Of a DNA stretch of 64,000 nt, positions 8,649 to 18,505 are shown in pieces. The position numbers and the translations under genes were made by a program. The DNA comes from an uncultured Bacteroidia bacterium (lineage in GTDB: Bacteria; Bacteroidota; Bacteroidia; Bacteroidales; UBA932): positions 1 to 64,000 of the forward strand of contig CACXNA010000007.1 of NCBI GenBank assembly GCA_902768985.1, in the 5' to 3' direction. The first letter of the stretch is position 1; every line of letters starts with the position of its first letter. The notes under the pieces are model-generated. The model had not been told where the DNA came from and made no database searches. It worked only from the letters and a program-made list of their open reading frames with translations.

Positions 8649-10220
8649 ATGACAAATTTTGACATCAAGGCCCTCATCGAAGGCGCCTATGCTCAGACCC
8701 CTACTCTTCCAGGGTTCTGGCTCAAGTATGACGAGTTCCGCGAGAAGTTCAACGAACTCATTGCCTCCCATAGCGACATCCCCGTTGATGTCGAAAAAGT
8801 TCTCTCGGAGTTATATCCGGATTCTTCCTTCATGGAGCAATATCAGCTGCAAGGCTCGGAAGACGTTTTCCGCGCTTTTCGGATTGCCCCCAACAAATTA
8901 GTCATACAGAGAGACCTGAAAAAAAAGATTGAAGCGATCTTACGCGAGGCCACTGGTGATTCTGATGGTTGGAAGAACTTCGCCGTGATTGGAGCCAAGG
9001 GGCTCAAGCCAGAGATTCTTGCGATGGGCTTTATTGGTATCCGTCAGGCAGTGGAATGTCTGTTCCGAGGTCGTTTTGAATTTCGTTCAGGAGATCCTAC
9101 CAAGCACGAAGCGCCTGTGCTTATAAGAGATAAGAAAGAATTGAGTACACCACCGGATGCCACGTCTGCTTTTTCTGGTGTGAAGCAAGAACGCGTAAGA
9201 AAAAACCCGAAACAGGGTTCCTTTATTGGGGATGCCATTGATGCCTTCGCTTATTTCCCTCGCCCCAAAAACTCTACCACCTATGGCTGGGATGCGGCCA
9301 TCAACGAATTGGCAACGAACCTTGCTCTCGAGGAAAGGTGGTACTATTCTGAAGAGGACAAGCAAAAGAAGCCCATCCTCAAGAATTACCTAAGCTATAC
9401 GTTTGAGCGCCTCCAGTTTGAGGACGCGGAAGAAACACGTAAAGCCGCCGAGGAGAACAGAGATGCCATCCTGAAGATACTCGTTAATGAAGAGCATGCA
9501 CTGTTCAATACAGGACTGGTCAACAACATTTATGAGCCCATCTATGCTTTCTTCAAGAAGAACGACGGTTCAAATCCAGTTGTATCGCAGCCCTGGATAT
9601 TTATCGCGTTCGGAACAGCAAACAGCTACTATCAGAATATCATAACTGATTTCCCCTATCGCCCCAAGAGGGCCCAGTATTTCACAGACTCGAGTGATCT
9701 TTTCTACGACACGAATGCTGCCATTCCAACGCTTAACTGGGAGCACTTCATCAAGGACAACATAGAGCGGCTGCCTCTTGGCTTCGTGAAAAAGGGCGCG
9801 CCGGAAGGTTATCCTTTCTATGACGATCCTGATTCTCTGCCCCGGCCCCAGCGCCAGGCCTATTTCAAAAAGATGGCTGACGACATCTTCGAGGATGATG
9901 ACTGGATGCAGTTCTTGACGACTAAGTTTAAGAATGCCTTGAATATCACACTCAGCCGTGTTGCTTGGAACTATAAGACAGCAATTCCAGTGTATTATGT
10001 TGAAAAACATCAGCTCTCATTGCTGCTTCCTCTGGCACTTGAGAAAAAGGACGTTATTGACGTAGCTCTTGTTGTCGAGCATAAAGTCAATAAGGAGAAA
10101 AAAATCAACAACTACGTTGGTCGGACGATTTTCACCTTGCAGATGGCATATTCTAACGCTCGCTTAATTACACGTCCAGACAGCGATTGGCTTATGGCGG
10201 ATATGAATCCGAGCAAATAA
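8649..10220 (+). CDS. DUF3825-domain protein, 523 aa
   Basis: The C-terminal half (~250-515) matches what I recall of DUF3825, with the conserved stretches WNYKTAIPVYYVE, QLSLLLPLAL, DVALVVE, GRTIFTLQMAYSNARLI and RPDSDWL. The N-terminal ~170 residues resemble a small winged-helix or OST-HTH-like region, uncertain. No catalytic motif is evident and there is no signal peptide. Proteins of this family often sit beside WYL regulators and defence genes. Here a WYL regulator follows 106 bases downstream and shares the operator and promoter design, so the two genes probably form one regulated unit. The biochemical function is unknown. Confidence 0.75.
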   Translation: MTNFDIKALIEGAYAQTPTLPGFWLKYDEFREKFNELIASHSDIPVDVEKVLSELYPDSSFMEQYQLQGSEDVFRAFRIAPNKLVIQRDLKKKIEAILREATGDSDGWKNFAVIGAKGLKPEILAMGFIGIRQAVECLFRGRFEFRSGDPTKHEAPVLIRDKKELSTPPDATSAFSGVKQERVRKNPKQGSFIGDAIDAFAYFPRPKNSTTYGWDAAINELATNLALEERWYYSEEDKQKKPILKNYLSYTFERLQFEDAEETRKAAEENRDAILKILVNEEHALFNTGLVNNIYEPIYAFFKKNDGSNPVVSQPWIFIAFGTANSYYQNIITDFPYRPKRAQYFTDSSDLFYDTNAAIPTLNWEHFIKDNIERLPLGFVKKGAPEGYPFYDDPDSLPRPQRQAYFKKMADDIFEDDDWMQFLTTKFKNALNITLSRVAWNYKTAIPVYYVEKHQLSLLLPLALEKKDVIDVALVVEHKVNKEKKINNYVGRTIFTLQMAYSNARLITRPDSDWLMADMNPSK

Positions 10221-10264
10221 AGCCAACTGAATACTTGAGAGCCTCGTCAGGAATGACGGGGCTC

Positions 10265-10302
10265 TTTGCGAAGATACGTTTCGCAAAATATCCGTATCTT
10301 TG
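10265..10302 (+). promoter_or_regulatory. Promoter with perfect dyad operator upstream of WYL gene
   Basis: A perfect dyad TTTGCGAA-N7-TTCGCAAA (10265-10287) precedes the -7 box TATCTTTG (10295-10302); the WYL start codon is at 10327. The layout equals that at 8482-8519, down to the 30-base offset. It is a candidate autoregulatory operator of the WYL protein. Confidence 0.65.
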
Positions 10303-10326
10303 TCTCCGTAACCAATTAGAACAAGT

Positions 10327-11433
10327 ATGCCAGCAAACAAAAACGCCGTTGTAAGATATATTATTCTGGATAGGATGTTGTCGGACCAGCACCACTACTA
10401 TACCCGTACCCAATTATTGAATGCAGTGAACGATTCCCTGAAAGGCATTGACGAAGCCCTGCAAGTGAGCAAGAGAACGATAGAAATGGACTTGAGGGAT
10501 ATGGAGGATATTTTCCAGATTGACCTTGATGAGAGCAAGATTATCAACGGAAAGAAAGTAATCCGGTATGCCGACCAGACGAGATCCATCTTCTCAAAGC
10601 CTCTGTCGGACGATGAGAAGATGCTTCTCAATGAAGTGTTAAGTACGCTTGGACAGTTCTCTGGGCTGGATAATTTCATGTGGCTGGATGATCTGAAAAC
10701 AAAACTGGGGAACCAACTATCTTTCGGCGGGAGCGAGTTTGACGCCGGGAATGGCGTTCCGCAGAGAAAAGTGATTAGTTTCAGTTCAAACGAGTTCCTT
10801 CAGAATAAGGAATACTTGGGCTGGTTCTTCTCTGCCATTACAAACAAGAAAGTCGTTTCCATCACATACCGGAAGTTTGACGCTGAGAGTGCGCAGGAAA
10901 TCATCGCCTATCCTTACATGCTTAAGCAATATAGGGATAGATGGTATCTGCTTTGTACTCCCACCTGTGACAAAAAACTGCCATACAACCCACATTTCAT
11001 AGCCAATATCCCACTGGACAGGATCGAGGCATACGAGGAAGTGCAAAACATTCCTTATGTGGAGTGCCAGGTGGACATCGACGAACTCTTCGATGACATA
11101 GTGGGAGTGACATATTACTGGGACAAACCCGTAGAACACGTTGTGTTCGCTGTTCACAAGTCCTCCGCCAACTATATCCGCACTAAGCCCATTCATCCAT
11201 ATCAGGCCGAATTATCGAAAGATGACCAAGCGGAACTACGCCGTGAACATCCCCAGTTGAAGGATTTCGCATTCTTCTCCCTTGACTGTAAATTGAACTA
11301 CGAGTTGACCGCGCTGCTTAGAAGTTACGGGCCAAACCTGATTGTTCTCTCGCCAGTGTCTTTAAGGGAAGATATGATAAAAGGCGCAAAGATGCAGCTC
11401 GAAGTATACTCTTGGTATAAAAACTACGAATAA
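10327..11433 (+). CDS. WYL-domain transcriptional regulator
   Basis: 368 aa. An N-terminal winged helix-turn-helix (~1-75) includes VSKRTIEMDLRDMED, the recognition-helix pattern of WYL/DeoR-like regulators. A linker leads to the WYL domain (~165-250), where KKVVSITYRKF, PYMLKQYRDRWYLLC and the conserved Arg-Trp-Tyr are visible. A C-terminal WCX extension ends with ELTALLRSYGPNLIVLSP. WYL domains sense nucleic acids or nucleotides and many repress defence genes. Shared dyads before this gene and the DUF3825 gene suggest it controls both. It is convergent with the zinc-ribbon gene (16-base gap). Confidence 0.9.
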   Translation: MPANKNAVVRYIILDRMLSDQHHYYTRTQLLNAVNDSLKGIDEALQVSKRTIEMDLRDMEDIFQIDLDESKIINGKKVIRYADQTRSIFSKPLSDDEKMLLNEVLSTLGQFSGLDNFMWLDDLKTKLGNQLSFGGSEFDAGNGVPQRKVISFSSNEFLQNKEYLGWFFSAITNKKVVSITYRKFDAESAQEIIAYPYMLKQYRDRWYLLCTPTCDKKLPYNPHFIANIPLDRIEAYEEVQNIPYVECQVDIDELFDDIVGVTYYWDKPVEHVVFAVHKSSANYIRTKPIHPYQAELSKDDQAELRREHPQLKDFAFFSLDCKLNYELTALLRSYGPNLIVLSPVSLREDMIKGAKMQLEVYSWYKNYE

Positions 11434-11449
11434 TTAAGCAATTAGAAAC

Positions 11450-14005
11450 TCAGGCCCAGGGGTCGATTTCCAAGTTATTATCTTCGATAGGACCATATTC
11501 AGGCATCATCTCGGATGGTAGAGTGTTTGATTCCTGAATTGGATTGCAAGTCAAACAACGCAGTTCATGGTGCCCTTCTTTATCAGTATAATCGACTTTT
11601 TGAGACCCACATTTATGGCAGAAAACCATGTGTCTATCCTTGTGCCCATTCCCCATATAGTTAGATATAAACAAAGGTACCCGCCTCCCGAGTAATCGGT
11701 ACTTTTCGGCCTGTTTTTCAAAGTATTCATTAGAGCAACATGAGTTGCAGGAAGGGCAGATATACAGATGATTGGGGCATTGCTTTGTATCTCTTGAATC
11801 TATAATCCCTTTTTTACAATCGTAGCAAAAATTGAGGTATACTTCCTTATTATACTCTGGGCAAGAGGGCATTAAGCACTTATACTTTGAATGCCCTTCT
11901 TTTTTAGCTGGGAAAAGAATGTGACCACACTCTCTACAAATGAGCCTCTTTACAAAACGTATAGCATTATTAATCTGACTCACAAATTGGTTGTAAACCT
12001 GGTTAGGAATTAATCCTGCTTCAGTATCCTCCAGCACTTTATAACCGATTATCTCCAAGATATGTATCAATGTATATTTATTCCAGTCTGGATCTTTTTT
12101 TATGCTCGTCAAAAAACATATATCATTCTGACAATCTGCACACTTTCTTCCCGTTAGTAGATTGGGGATTTCGGCGAGTTTGGGCGCACAATAAACACTT
12201 CGCTCCCACCGGTATGTCTTCTCTCTTTTTTTAAAACACTGTTTTGAATTACCTGTAGTTCGAAATAAGGAATCGACAAGCGCACGATGGTAAATTGATG
12301 AATCATATTCTCTTTCGAGGGACGCTCCAAACAATTCAACCATTCTATTTCTCATGTTTTGCTTAACCTCCGATACATCTATTCCGAGATCTTCACCAAG
12401 GGTGACATCATCATTCATAATCACTCTCATTCCAATCTCATAGGCGAACATTTTCACAATTATGTCCGGATGTCTTTCGGAAACGAATGGTGTTATCTCT
12501 CCGTATTTTTCCGTAAGATAGTGCTCAACGTTTCCCCGCACAATGGAATAGTCAATCATTTCAGGGGTAAAAACGTCGTCTCTTGACTCAGTATCCGGCT
12601 TTTTGTCCCAGTTTACAAATAGATTAATATATTCCTCATCTCTCTTATTACGTATCCTCCATCTGTCTTCATAAACCACATTCGGGATAGTGATAATTTT
12701 ATTTGTTTTTGGGTCAATAACCGGCTCTCCTGTTATTGGATCAATCTGATTAATATCCTCGGTGTGGTATAATTGTACACAAAACTGGTCTATTAACGAC
12801 TTGATACTATTCTTAATCGACTCATTCTCAAACGCATAATCATCAAGTTCATATTTGATTTCGAAATTGGCAAACCCACAAAAATCAGGATTGATAAGGA
12901 TTCCCCCTTCACAGTAACATAACCAATCATTGAAGTTTAGTTCTATTGGGCGATTCACCTCTATTGATTTTTGCACAGCCCAATCGAGTATACCATTGCT
13001 AACTTGAAATCTTTCTTGGTTAGTTTTCTCGTATGTATTAAGACAGTCAAGAAGGAACTCCGTAGAAACGTTTCTTGCCCCAGGCCATCCTTCAAAAATG
13101 TACCGAATTGTAGAATAGTATTTGTAATTCTGGGATGAAAAAGCAGATAAAGACTGTACGTCATAGTGAAGAACACCTTTCTTCACATCTAAGAAATACC
13201 GTCTGATGGCAAGGCTCCGATTTGATTCATCTAAAAAGGAAAAACACGTCTCTAATTCTTGGATGGATATACTAATAGAATCATCATTAAGCCACTGTAT
13301 AAATCGAGAAAACCCCCTTGGACTCTTAATGGTTGTCTCAGCTGCTCGTTTAAAAATCTGATCAACCAATGAATGGACACTAAGATCCTCGTATGAAATC
13401 TCATATTGTTTTGCAGCATCAACAAGGATTGGCGGAAAGAAAAGAATACTGGGGTTACCGAGAGTGCGCAACAAATCGTTAACGTGATTAATCTTATTCG
13501 TGCTTAATCCGTATGTTGCAGATTTAATAAGCTCAACAACTTGTCCTCTCTTCGGTTCATTAAAGGAGCGAATAGCTTGAGAGATTGCCTGTAAGTTTAA
13601 ATAGTACTTATCAAAGGCTACTGCGATTATAGCATACGCTAAACCGTCACCCATTCTATGGAATTCTGATGAATCGTAAAACAAATACCACCAGTCTTCC
13701 ATAGAGTTCGGATTGAAGGGACGAGCGACAATATTAAACGAAGATAATTCTCTTTGGCTGGATTGATTAGGTTCCACGAGAACTACTGCAAATGGATCAC
13801 GAAACGACTTATCTCGGTAATCCAAAGAATTCTCCACTATTTTTCCATCAATATACAACGTGACAACATCAATTTCTTCATCATCATTGAATCGACTACC
13901 GCGGATACTTTTCTTTGAGAACCGTATAAGGGCAGGTCGACGAGCGCCATGAAATCGATTCTCATACCCTTTGTACTCGAAGTATATTTTATTGTCTTTA
14001 ATCAT
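11450..14005 (-). CDS. Large multi-zinc-ribbon protein, 851 aa, unknown function
   Basis: No family is recognised for residues 1-590, which are helical with no P-loop. The C-terminal 260 residues hold a series of Cys pairs: CADCQNDIC, CRECG, a Cys pair around CLMPSC, CYDC, CPSCNSCC, CHKCG and CLTC, which is five or six zinc ribbons like those used to grip nucleic acid or RNA polymerase. The gene is clearly more AT-rich than its neighbours, which suggests separate acquisition. It is transcribed divergently from a UvrD helicase gene with 107 bases between the starts, and the pair probably works together as a nucleic-acid-targeting module. Confidence 0.75.
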   Translation of the reverse strand: MIKDNKIYFEYKGYENRFHGARRPALIRFSKKSIRGSRFNDDEEIDVVTLYIDGKIVENSLDYRDKSFRDPFAVVLVEPNQSSQRELSSFNIVARPFNPNSMEDWWYLFYDSSEFHRMGDGLAYAIIAVAFDKYYLNLQAISQAIRSFNEPKRGQVVELIKSATYGLSTNKINHVNDLLRTLGNPSILFFPPILVDAAKQYEISYEDLSVHSLVDQIFKRAAETTIKSPRGFSRFIQWLNDDSISISIQELETCFSFLDESNRSLAIRRYFLDVKKGVLHYDVQSLSAFSSQNYKYYSTIRYIFEGWPGARNVSTEFLLDCLNTYEKTNQERFQVSNGILDWAVQKSIEVNRPIELNFNDWLCYCEGGILINPDFCGFANFEIKYELDDYAFENESIKNSIKSLIDQFCVQLYHTEDINQIDPITGEPVIDPKTNKIITIPNVVYEDRWRIRNKRDEEYINLFVNWDKKPDTESRDDVFTPEMIDYSIVRGNVEHYLTEKYGEITPFVSERHPDIIVKMFAYEIGMRVIMNDDVTLGEDLGIDVSEVKQNMRNRMVELFGASLEREYDSSIYHRALVDSLFRTTGNSKQCFKKREKTYRWERSVYCAPKLAEIPNLLTGRKCADCQNDICFLTSIKKDPDWNKYTLIHILEIIGYKVLEDTEAGLIPNQVYNQFVSQINNAIRFVKRLICRECGHILFPAKKEGHSKYKCLMPSCPEYNKEVYLNFCYDCKKGIIDSRDTKQCPNHLYICPSCNSCCSNEYFEKQAEKYRLLGRRVPLFISNYMGNGHKDRHMVFCHKCGSQKVDYTDKEGHHELRCLTCNPIQESNTLPSEMMPEYGPIEDNNLEIDPWA

Positions 14006-14076
14006 ACTTGAATTGGGAAAAAGTCAACCTATAATGGTCAAAGTTAGTTAATTTTCGTATAGCCGTCAAATTTTTG

Positions 14077-14084
14077 TAAATTTG
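14077..14084 (+). promoter_or_regulatory. -7 box of UvrD helicase gene in divergent promoter region
   Basis: TAAATTTG lies 28 bases upstream of the ATG at 14113, matching TAnnTTTG. The region 14006-14112 must also hold the promoter of the zinc-ribbon gene on the other strand; it is AT-rich but no single minus box stands out. Confidence 0.4.
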
Positions 14085-14112
14085 TAAGTTAAACCACGAA
14101 ACGTTTTTTCGT

Positions 14113-16299
14113 ATGGAAGCGAAGCAGGTAAATTTCTACTATGAAGGGATGAAGCAAGCCTTTATCAGGCCTGATAGCAACTGGGCTATCAAGGCTCTTG
14201 ATTTTAGAGGCTTTCTTGAAGATTTCTTCAAACTCCTGACGCCAGAGTTGGATGGGCAATTCACCATGCAGGATAGAATTGACGAGTATTATGATTCCAA
14301 CCCTGATGAAGAGGCAATGAGAATGCGTGCCCATAGGACAAGGAAGAAGTTGAATTATATCATCCATCATTTTATTGAGATAAGGCCTGAGGAAATAAAG
14401 CGCGTTTCTGTCACAAAGGGCGACATCAGAAGCATATTTGAGGACCTTGTTCTCATTATTTACAATGCAACGAATGTTATTCCGGATAGCGCCACATTTG
14501 AGCTTCTTGGCGTTAATCAGTCAGATTGTCTCAAGGGATTGAACGAGCAGCAAAAAGATGCAGTTCTTACTGATTCCCGTATTGTATTCGTTAACGCCGG
14601 CCCTGGAACTGGAAAGACCACCCTCCTCGTCCAGAAGATGGTCCACCACATTATCAAGAATCCACAAAGCAATCACATTGTAGCCCTATCTTTCACCAAT
14701 ACCGCCGCCAGGCAACTGGAAGAGAAGTTCCAACAGCAGGCGTTCATGTATCTCAAAGAGAATCAATACGAACTCTTCAACGGGACCATCCACTCTTTCT
14801 GCCTGCGGAAAATGCGGAAGTATTATCAGTTAAAGGGACGCTCGTTTGAGTACATGATTATTGGTGATGACGAGTTATTTGATTTCGCTCCCGACATTTG
14901 CCGGCTTTTGAATGACAAATATACCTTGGAGGAAATTAATGGCTTCCTAAGCAATAGTAGCAAGCTGTGGCCGGAGGATTTATCTGCGGCAATTGCTGAC
15001 ATTAAAGCAAGGTATAAGTTTATCTCCCTCAATGGTATCCTGTACTTATTTGACGACCTGTTATCGAAGGACCAAGAATTTGCGGACTGGATATTAGCCT
15101 CGTCGGACATGCTTGTAATTGATGAAGCACAGGATCTCAACGAGAGCAATTTCACGATCTTTAGCCGGATGTTGGGACTCAAACCATCACTCAAGTTGTT
15201 TATGGTCGGAGATCCCCGGCAGAACATATTCGAATTCAACGGCGGTTCTTATGAGTATTTAGATAAGTTCCTGGCTCAGTACCAGAATGAGGTGACTCGT
15301 CGAGACCTTTCTGTCTCTTATAGATGTCCGGAGGCTGTACTCGGTTTCGTCAACGGCTTCACATTCATGGACTGTGAGAATGTCCCTTTACGCTCTGATA
15401 TTGCTGGCCAGATTCAAGCGAAAGCATACCCTACAGTGCAAGACGAGAGCACGAGCGTCGTAGATTCCATTTCGGCTATTGGGGATTTTGATTCTTGCTC
15501 GGTTATATCTCCGAACATAAAAGGGTTAGCCGACATTATTGAAAAGCTGAACGCCAATAACATTCCATATGTTGTACTGGGTGGACGTCGTAAAATCAAA
15601 AGCCATATAAAGTTCGTAAACAACCTGCTGCGTATTCTTTACAACAACAACGAAAAAAGCATTCTGTCGGTATGTAGAACCCTTGCTATCGATGTCAAGA
15701 CTCAGCCAATAGGTGCCCCTCGTCATTTCTCTCCCAAGGAGTTATTCTTCCGACACACTTATGGGAGAAGTCTTCGTGAAATCCACAAAGAATATGACCG
15801 TCTGGAATGGAGTCTTCCCAGTTTGGTCGATGCGATTGTTGACAAACTCTTGCCTGCGGGGATGTACACGGAACCTCAGGTTGCAGAAGACTTCAAAAAG
15901 CTAAGGTCGCTCATCTCGGGTTACAAGACCATCAAAGAGTATCTGGACGCATTTACGATAGACAAGGAGCGCTTTATCTGCTTCTATGAAAAGGACTTTG
16001 TTGAAAGTGTGGCAGCAACAGATGGTCCTTGTCTTACGCTATCAACAATCCACTCGGCGAAAGGCCTGGAATGGAAATACGTTTTTCTGATCGGAATGTA
16101 CGATCTCAATTTCCCTGGCCTTAAGAAATACAGCAACAAGACAACGGATAAGCACGAAAAATACCTGAACACCAAGAAGAAAGAACTATACGTTGCCTGT
16201 ACGAGGGCCGCACAACAATTGAGCATTTCCTATCCGGAAGTCATCGAGAGTATTGAACAAACCCCTTCTCGTCTTATTGCCGGTTTGGAAATCAGTTAA
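14113..16299 (+). CDS. UvrD/Rep-family superfamily 1 DNA helicase
   Basis: 728 aa. The N-terminal ~130 residues are an unrecognised helical domain. A full SF1A core follows: Q-motif LNEQQKDAV, Walker A NAGPGTGKTT near residue 160, motif Ia FTNTAARQL, Walker B VIDEAQDLNE near 337, motif III GDPRQNIFEFNGG, motif IV SYRCP, motif V TIHSAKGLEWKYVF and motif VI LYVACTRAAQQ. All catalytic residues are intact. It lies divergent from the zinc-ribbon gene and upstream of the PIF1-like gene, which has its own promoter. It is probably a 3'-5' DNA helicase used in defence or element maintenance. Confidence 0.9.
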   Translation: MEAKQVNFYYEGMKQAFIRPDSNWAIKALDFRGFLEDFFKLLTPELDGQFTMQDRIDEYYDSNPDEEAMRMRAHRTRKKLNYIIHHFIEIRPEEIKRVSVTKGDIRSIFEDLVLIIYNATNVIPDSATFELLGVNQSDCLKGLNEQQKDAVLTDSRIVFVNAGPGTGKTTLLVQKMVHHIIKNPQSNHIVALSFTNTAARQLEEKFQQQAFMYLKENQYELFNGTIHSFCLRKMRKYYQLKGRSFEYMIIGDDELFDFAPDICRLLNDKYTLEEINGFLSNSSKLWPEDLSAAIADIKARYKFISLNGILYLFDDLLSKDQEFADWILASSDMLVIDEAQDLNESNFTIFSRMLGLKPSLKLFMVGDPRQNIFEFNGGSYEYLDKFLAQYQNEVTRRDLSVSYRCPEAVLGFVNGFTFMDCENVPLRSDIAGQIQAKAYPTVQDESTSVVDSISAIGDFDSCSVISPNIKGLADIIEKLNANNIPYVVLGGRRKIKSHIKFVNNLLRILYNNNEKSILSVCRTLAIDVKTQPIGAPRHFSPKELFFRHTYGRSLREIHKEYDRLEWSLPSLVDAIVDKLLPAGMYTEPQVAEDFKKLRSLISGYKTIKEYLDAFTIDKERFICFYEKDFVESVAATDGPCLTLSTIHSAKGLEWKYVFLIGMYDLNFPGLKKYSNKTTDKHEKYLNTKKKELYVACTRAAQQLSISYPEVIESIEQTPSRLIAGLEIS

Positions 16300-16348
16300 T
16301 GCGTATGACATAAGCGCGGGGCTCTAATCTCGCGCTATTCTTTTTACG

Positions 16349-16391
16349 ACCACGATGCGAAAAAACACTGCGCGTCGTGGTTTTACCTTTG
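16349..16391 (+). promoter_or_regulatory. Promoter and dyad upstream of the PIF1-led operon
   Basis: Arms ACCACGATGCG (16349-16359) and CGCGTCGTGGT (16371-16381) are complementary at 10 of 11 positions. They sit immediately before the -7 box TACCTTTG (16384-16391), 25 bases upstream of the ATG at 16416. The dyad covers the -33 region, so a repressor binding there would block this promoter. It could also act as a terminator hairpin for the preceding gene. Confidence 0.5.
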
Positions 16392-16415
16392 TCGTGAATA
16401 GAAAAACCAATTGTC

Positions 16416-18485
16416 ATGCAAACCTCTTTCGACGCCAACAACATTGAGCAGAATCATGCCTTTGACATGATCGCCAAGACTAATAATTCTTTCTTTCTCA
16501 CCGGCCGTGCAGGAACAGGTAAGACCACGTTCCTAAAAATGGCCCAGGAAAAGATTGACAAGAAGTTCATCGTTCTGGCTCCCACGGGGATTGCTGCCAT
16601 TAACGCTGGTGGTCAAACCATTCACTCCTTCTTTGGACTTGATTTCGGAGTGCTTGGGCCTGGCGACATTGGCACCATGAATGCGAATAAAATCTCCCTC
16701 GTGAGACACATTGACACAATCATCATTGATGAAGTGTCTATGGTCAGGTGTGACATAATGGATGCGATAGACAGGACGCTTCGTTTTTACCGGAAGAATT
16801 CAGCGCCCTTCGGCGGACTGCAGATGGTGTTTGTCGGAGACATGTTTCAATTGGAACCGGTGGTAACCCAGGAGGATCGCGAAATCCTGATGGACCTGTA
16901 CCACTCAAGCTCTTTCTATTTCTATAAATCTGCCGTCATCCAACGCTATGGTTTGCCAAAGATTGAGTTCATGAAGATCTACCGGCAATCAGATCCAGTA
17001 TTCATCGAACTGCTGGAACATGTAAGGACGGGCACCGTATCTTACCGGGATATGCTGCGTATTAACAGCCGGGTAGTTGTCCCTGGGGAAGGAAGTCAAA
17101 AACTCAAAGTAACGTTGACATGCACCAAGAAAGCAGCCCAGCTCATTAATGAAGAAAGGCTCGCGGAATTGGATGGAGACCTGATGGTCTATGAAGCCGA
17201 ACATGCGGGAGATTCCAGAAGGTGTCAAGACGCTGCTGAGGACAAATTGTATCTCAGGGTCGGCGCTCAGGTAATGTTCACAAGAAATGATTCATTCCAG
17301 AGATGGGCCAATGGAACACTTGCAACCATCGACAGTCTTACAGACGACTGTATAAAGGTTCGTTTTGACGATGGATCTACTCAAGAGGTTCAACGGGTCA
17401 AGTGGGAAAGTATCGAATACAAATTTGATGAGGCCACGAAATCGAGTATCAAGAAAACGATAGGTTCGGTAACCCAATATCCTTTGAGGCTCGCATGGGC
17501 GATTACCATCCATAAAAGCCAGTCCTTGACTTTCGACAGGGTTGCCATAGACTTCGGTAAAAGTGCGTTTACGAATGGTCAGGCTTATGTTGCCTTAAGC
17601 CGCTCACGCTCGCTGGAAGGGCTGGAACTGCTCCGTCCTATGACCCTATCGTCTGTGCTTGTTTCCAAGGATGTGCTTGACTTTTCTTCGGACATAAACA
17701 ACACCGAGAAGATTATGCGGGAGATCAATATCGGTGCTGCCATAAACGGTTTTATCAAAAACATGGATTGCGATGGTGCTGCCACTACACTATATGAAAT
17801 GGCTACTGAAGAAGTCAATCAGGGGAATTACGATAATGCGTCTGAACTTCTGGCCAGGGCCATGTCTTATGTTGTTGATGATGAATGTCTAAAAGGTAAG
17901 GAGTGGAAGACGATAGGAAGTGATAACGTCGAGTATCGTCTTATGGATGCCATCGGCTTATTCTATGCCGGCAGAGAGGATGAATCCGAAAGAATCATTT
18001 CTGAAATGCTTCCTATGCTGGATTCGAATTTCGACGGGCTCTACATCCTCTCCCGCTGTTATGAGGAGAAGGAGGAGTGGGATAAAGTGGATGAAACATA
18101 TAAGAAGATGATGGCTCTGTTTAACCAGTCCAGAGAGATGGGACTGGATTCCATTTCATATCGTAAGTTCAAGTACAGACTGGCCATCCTGAACGAGCGG
18201 GTCTATTCCGATCCAGGTGCAGGTCTAATGCGTCAGCTGCTGGCCGAGAACCCAGCGTATGATAAGTATCACACCGCCCTTAGATCGATGTTGATCGGCA
18301 ATGCCGAAGCTCGCCAGGAATTTGAGGAAGAGACCGACAACCCAATCGCATCCCTGCTATTTGACCGGGAGAAAGATGATGCCTCTTTTCTCGAACTGGT
18401 TCGTGATGAGAGAGACAAAAAATCGATCCCGTGGAATGCCTATCGTAGGTTTATCAATAACCTTAAACTCGCCATGCCCTGCTAA
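16416..18485 (+). CDS. PIF1/RecD-like superfamily 1 helicase with C-terminal TPR-like region
   Basis: 689 aa. The PIF1-type core is clear: Walker A TGRAGTGKTT near residue 33, APTGIAA, TIHSFFG, Walker B IIDEVSMV near 106, GGLQMVFVGDMFQLEPV, and the C-terminal UvrD_C_2 motif LRLAWAITIHKSQ...AYVALSRSRSL near 350-400. Residues ~440-680 form helical repeats resembling TPRs (ESERIISEMLPMLD, EEKEEWDKVDETY), an extension ordinary PIF1 helicases lack. PIF1 helicases unwind DNA 5'-3' and clear G-quadruplexes or R-loops. It is the first gene of an operon running to 24440. Confidence 0.88.
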   Translation: MQTSFDANNIEQNHAFDMIAKTNNSFFLTGRAGTGKTTFLKMAQEKIDKKFIVLAPTGIAAINAGGQTIHSFFGLDFGVLGPGDIGTMNANKISLVRHIDTIIIDEVSMVRCDIMDAIDRTLRFYRKNSAPFGGLQMVFVGDMFQLEPVVTQEDREILMDLYHSSSFYFYKSAVIQRYGLPKIEFMKIYRQSDPVFIELLEHVRTGTVSYRDMLRINSRVVVPGEGSQKLKVTLTCTKKAAQLINEERLAELDGDLMVYEAEHAGDSRRCQDAAEDKLYLRVGAQVMFTRNDSFQRWANGTLATIDSLTDDCIKVRFDDGSTQEVQRVKWESIEYKFDEATKSSIKKTIGSVTQYPLRLAWAITIHKSQSLTFDRVAIDFGKSAFTNGQAYVALSRSRSLEGLELLRPMTLSSVLVSKDVLDFSSDINNTEKIMREINIGAAINGFIKNMDCDGAATTLYEMATEEVNQGNYDNASELLARAMSYVVDDECLKGKEWKTIGSDNVEYRLMDAIGLFYAGREDESERIISEMLPMLDSNFDGLYILSRCYEEKEEWDKVDETYKKMMALFNQSREMGLDSISYRKFKYRLAILNERVYSDPGAGLMRQLLAENPAYDKYHTALRSMLIGNAEARQEFEEETDNPIASLLFDREKDDASFLELVRDERDKKSIPWNAYRRFINNLKLAMPC

Positions 18486-18505
18486 TAACCAAACCTATCA
18501 CAATA

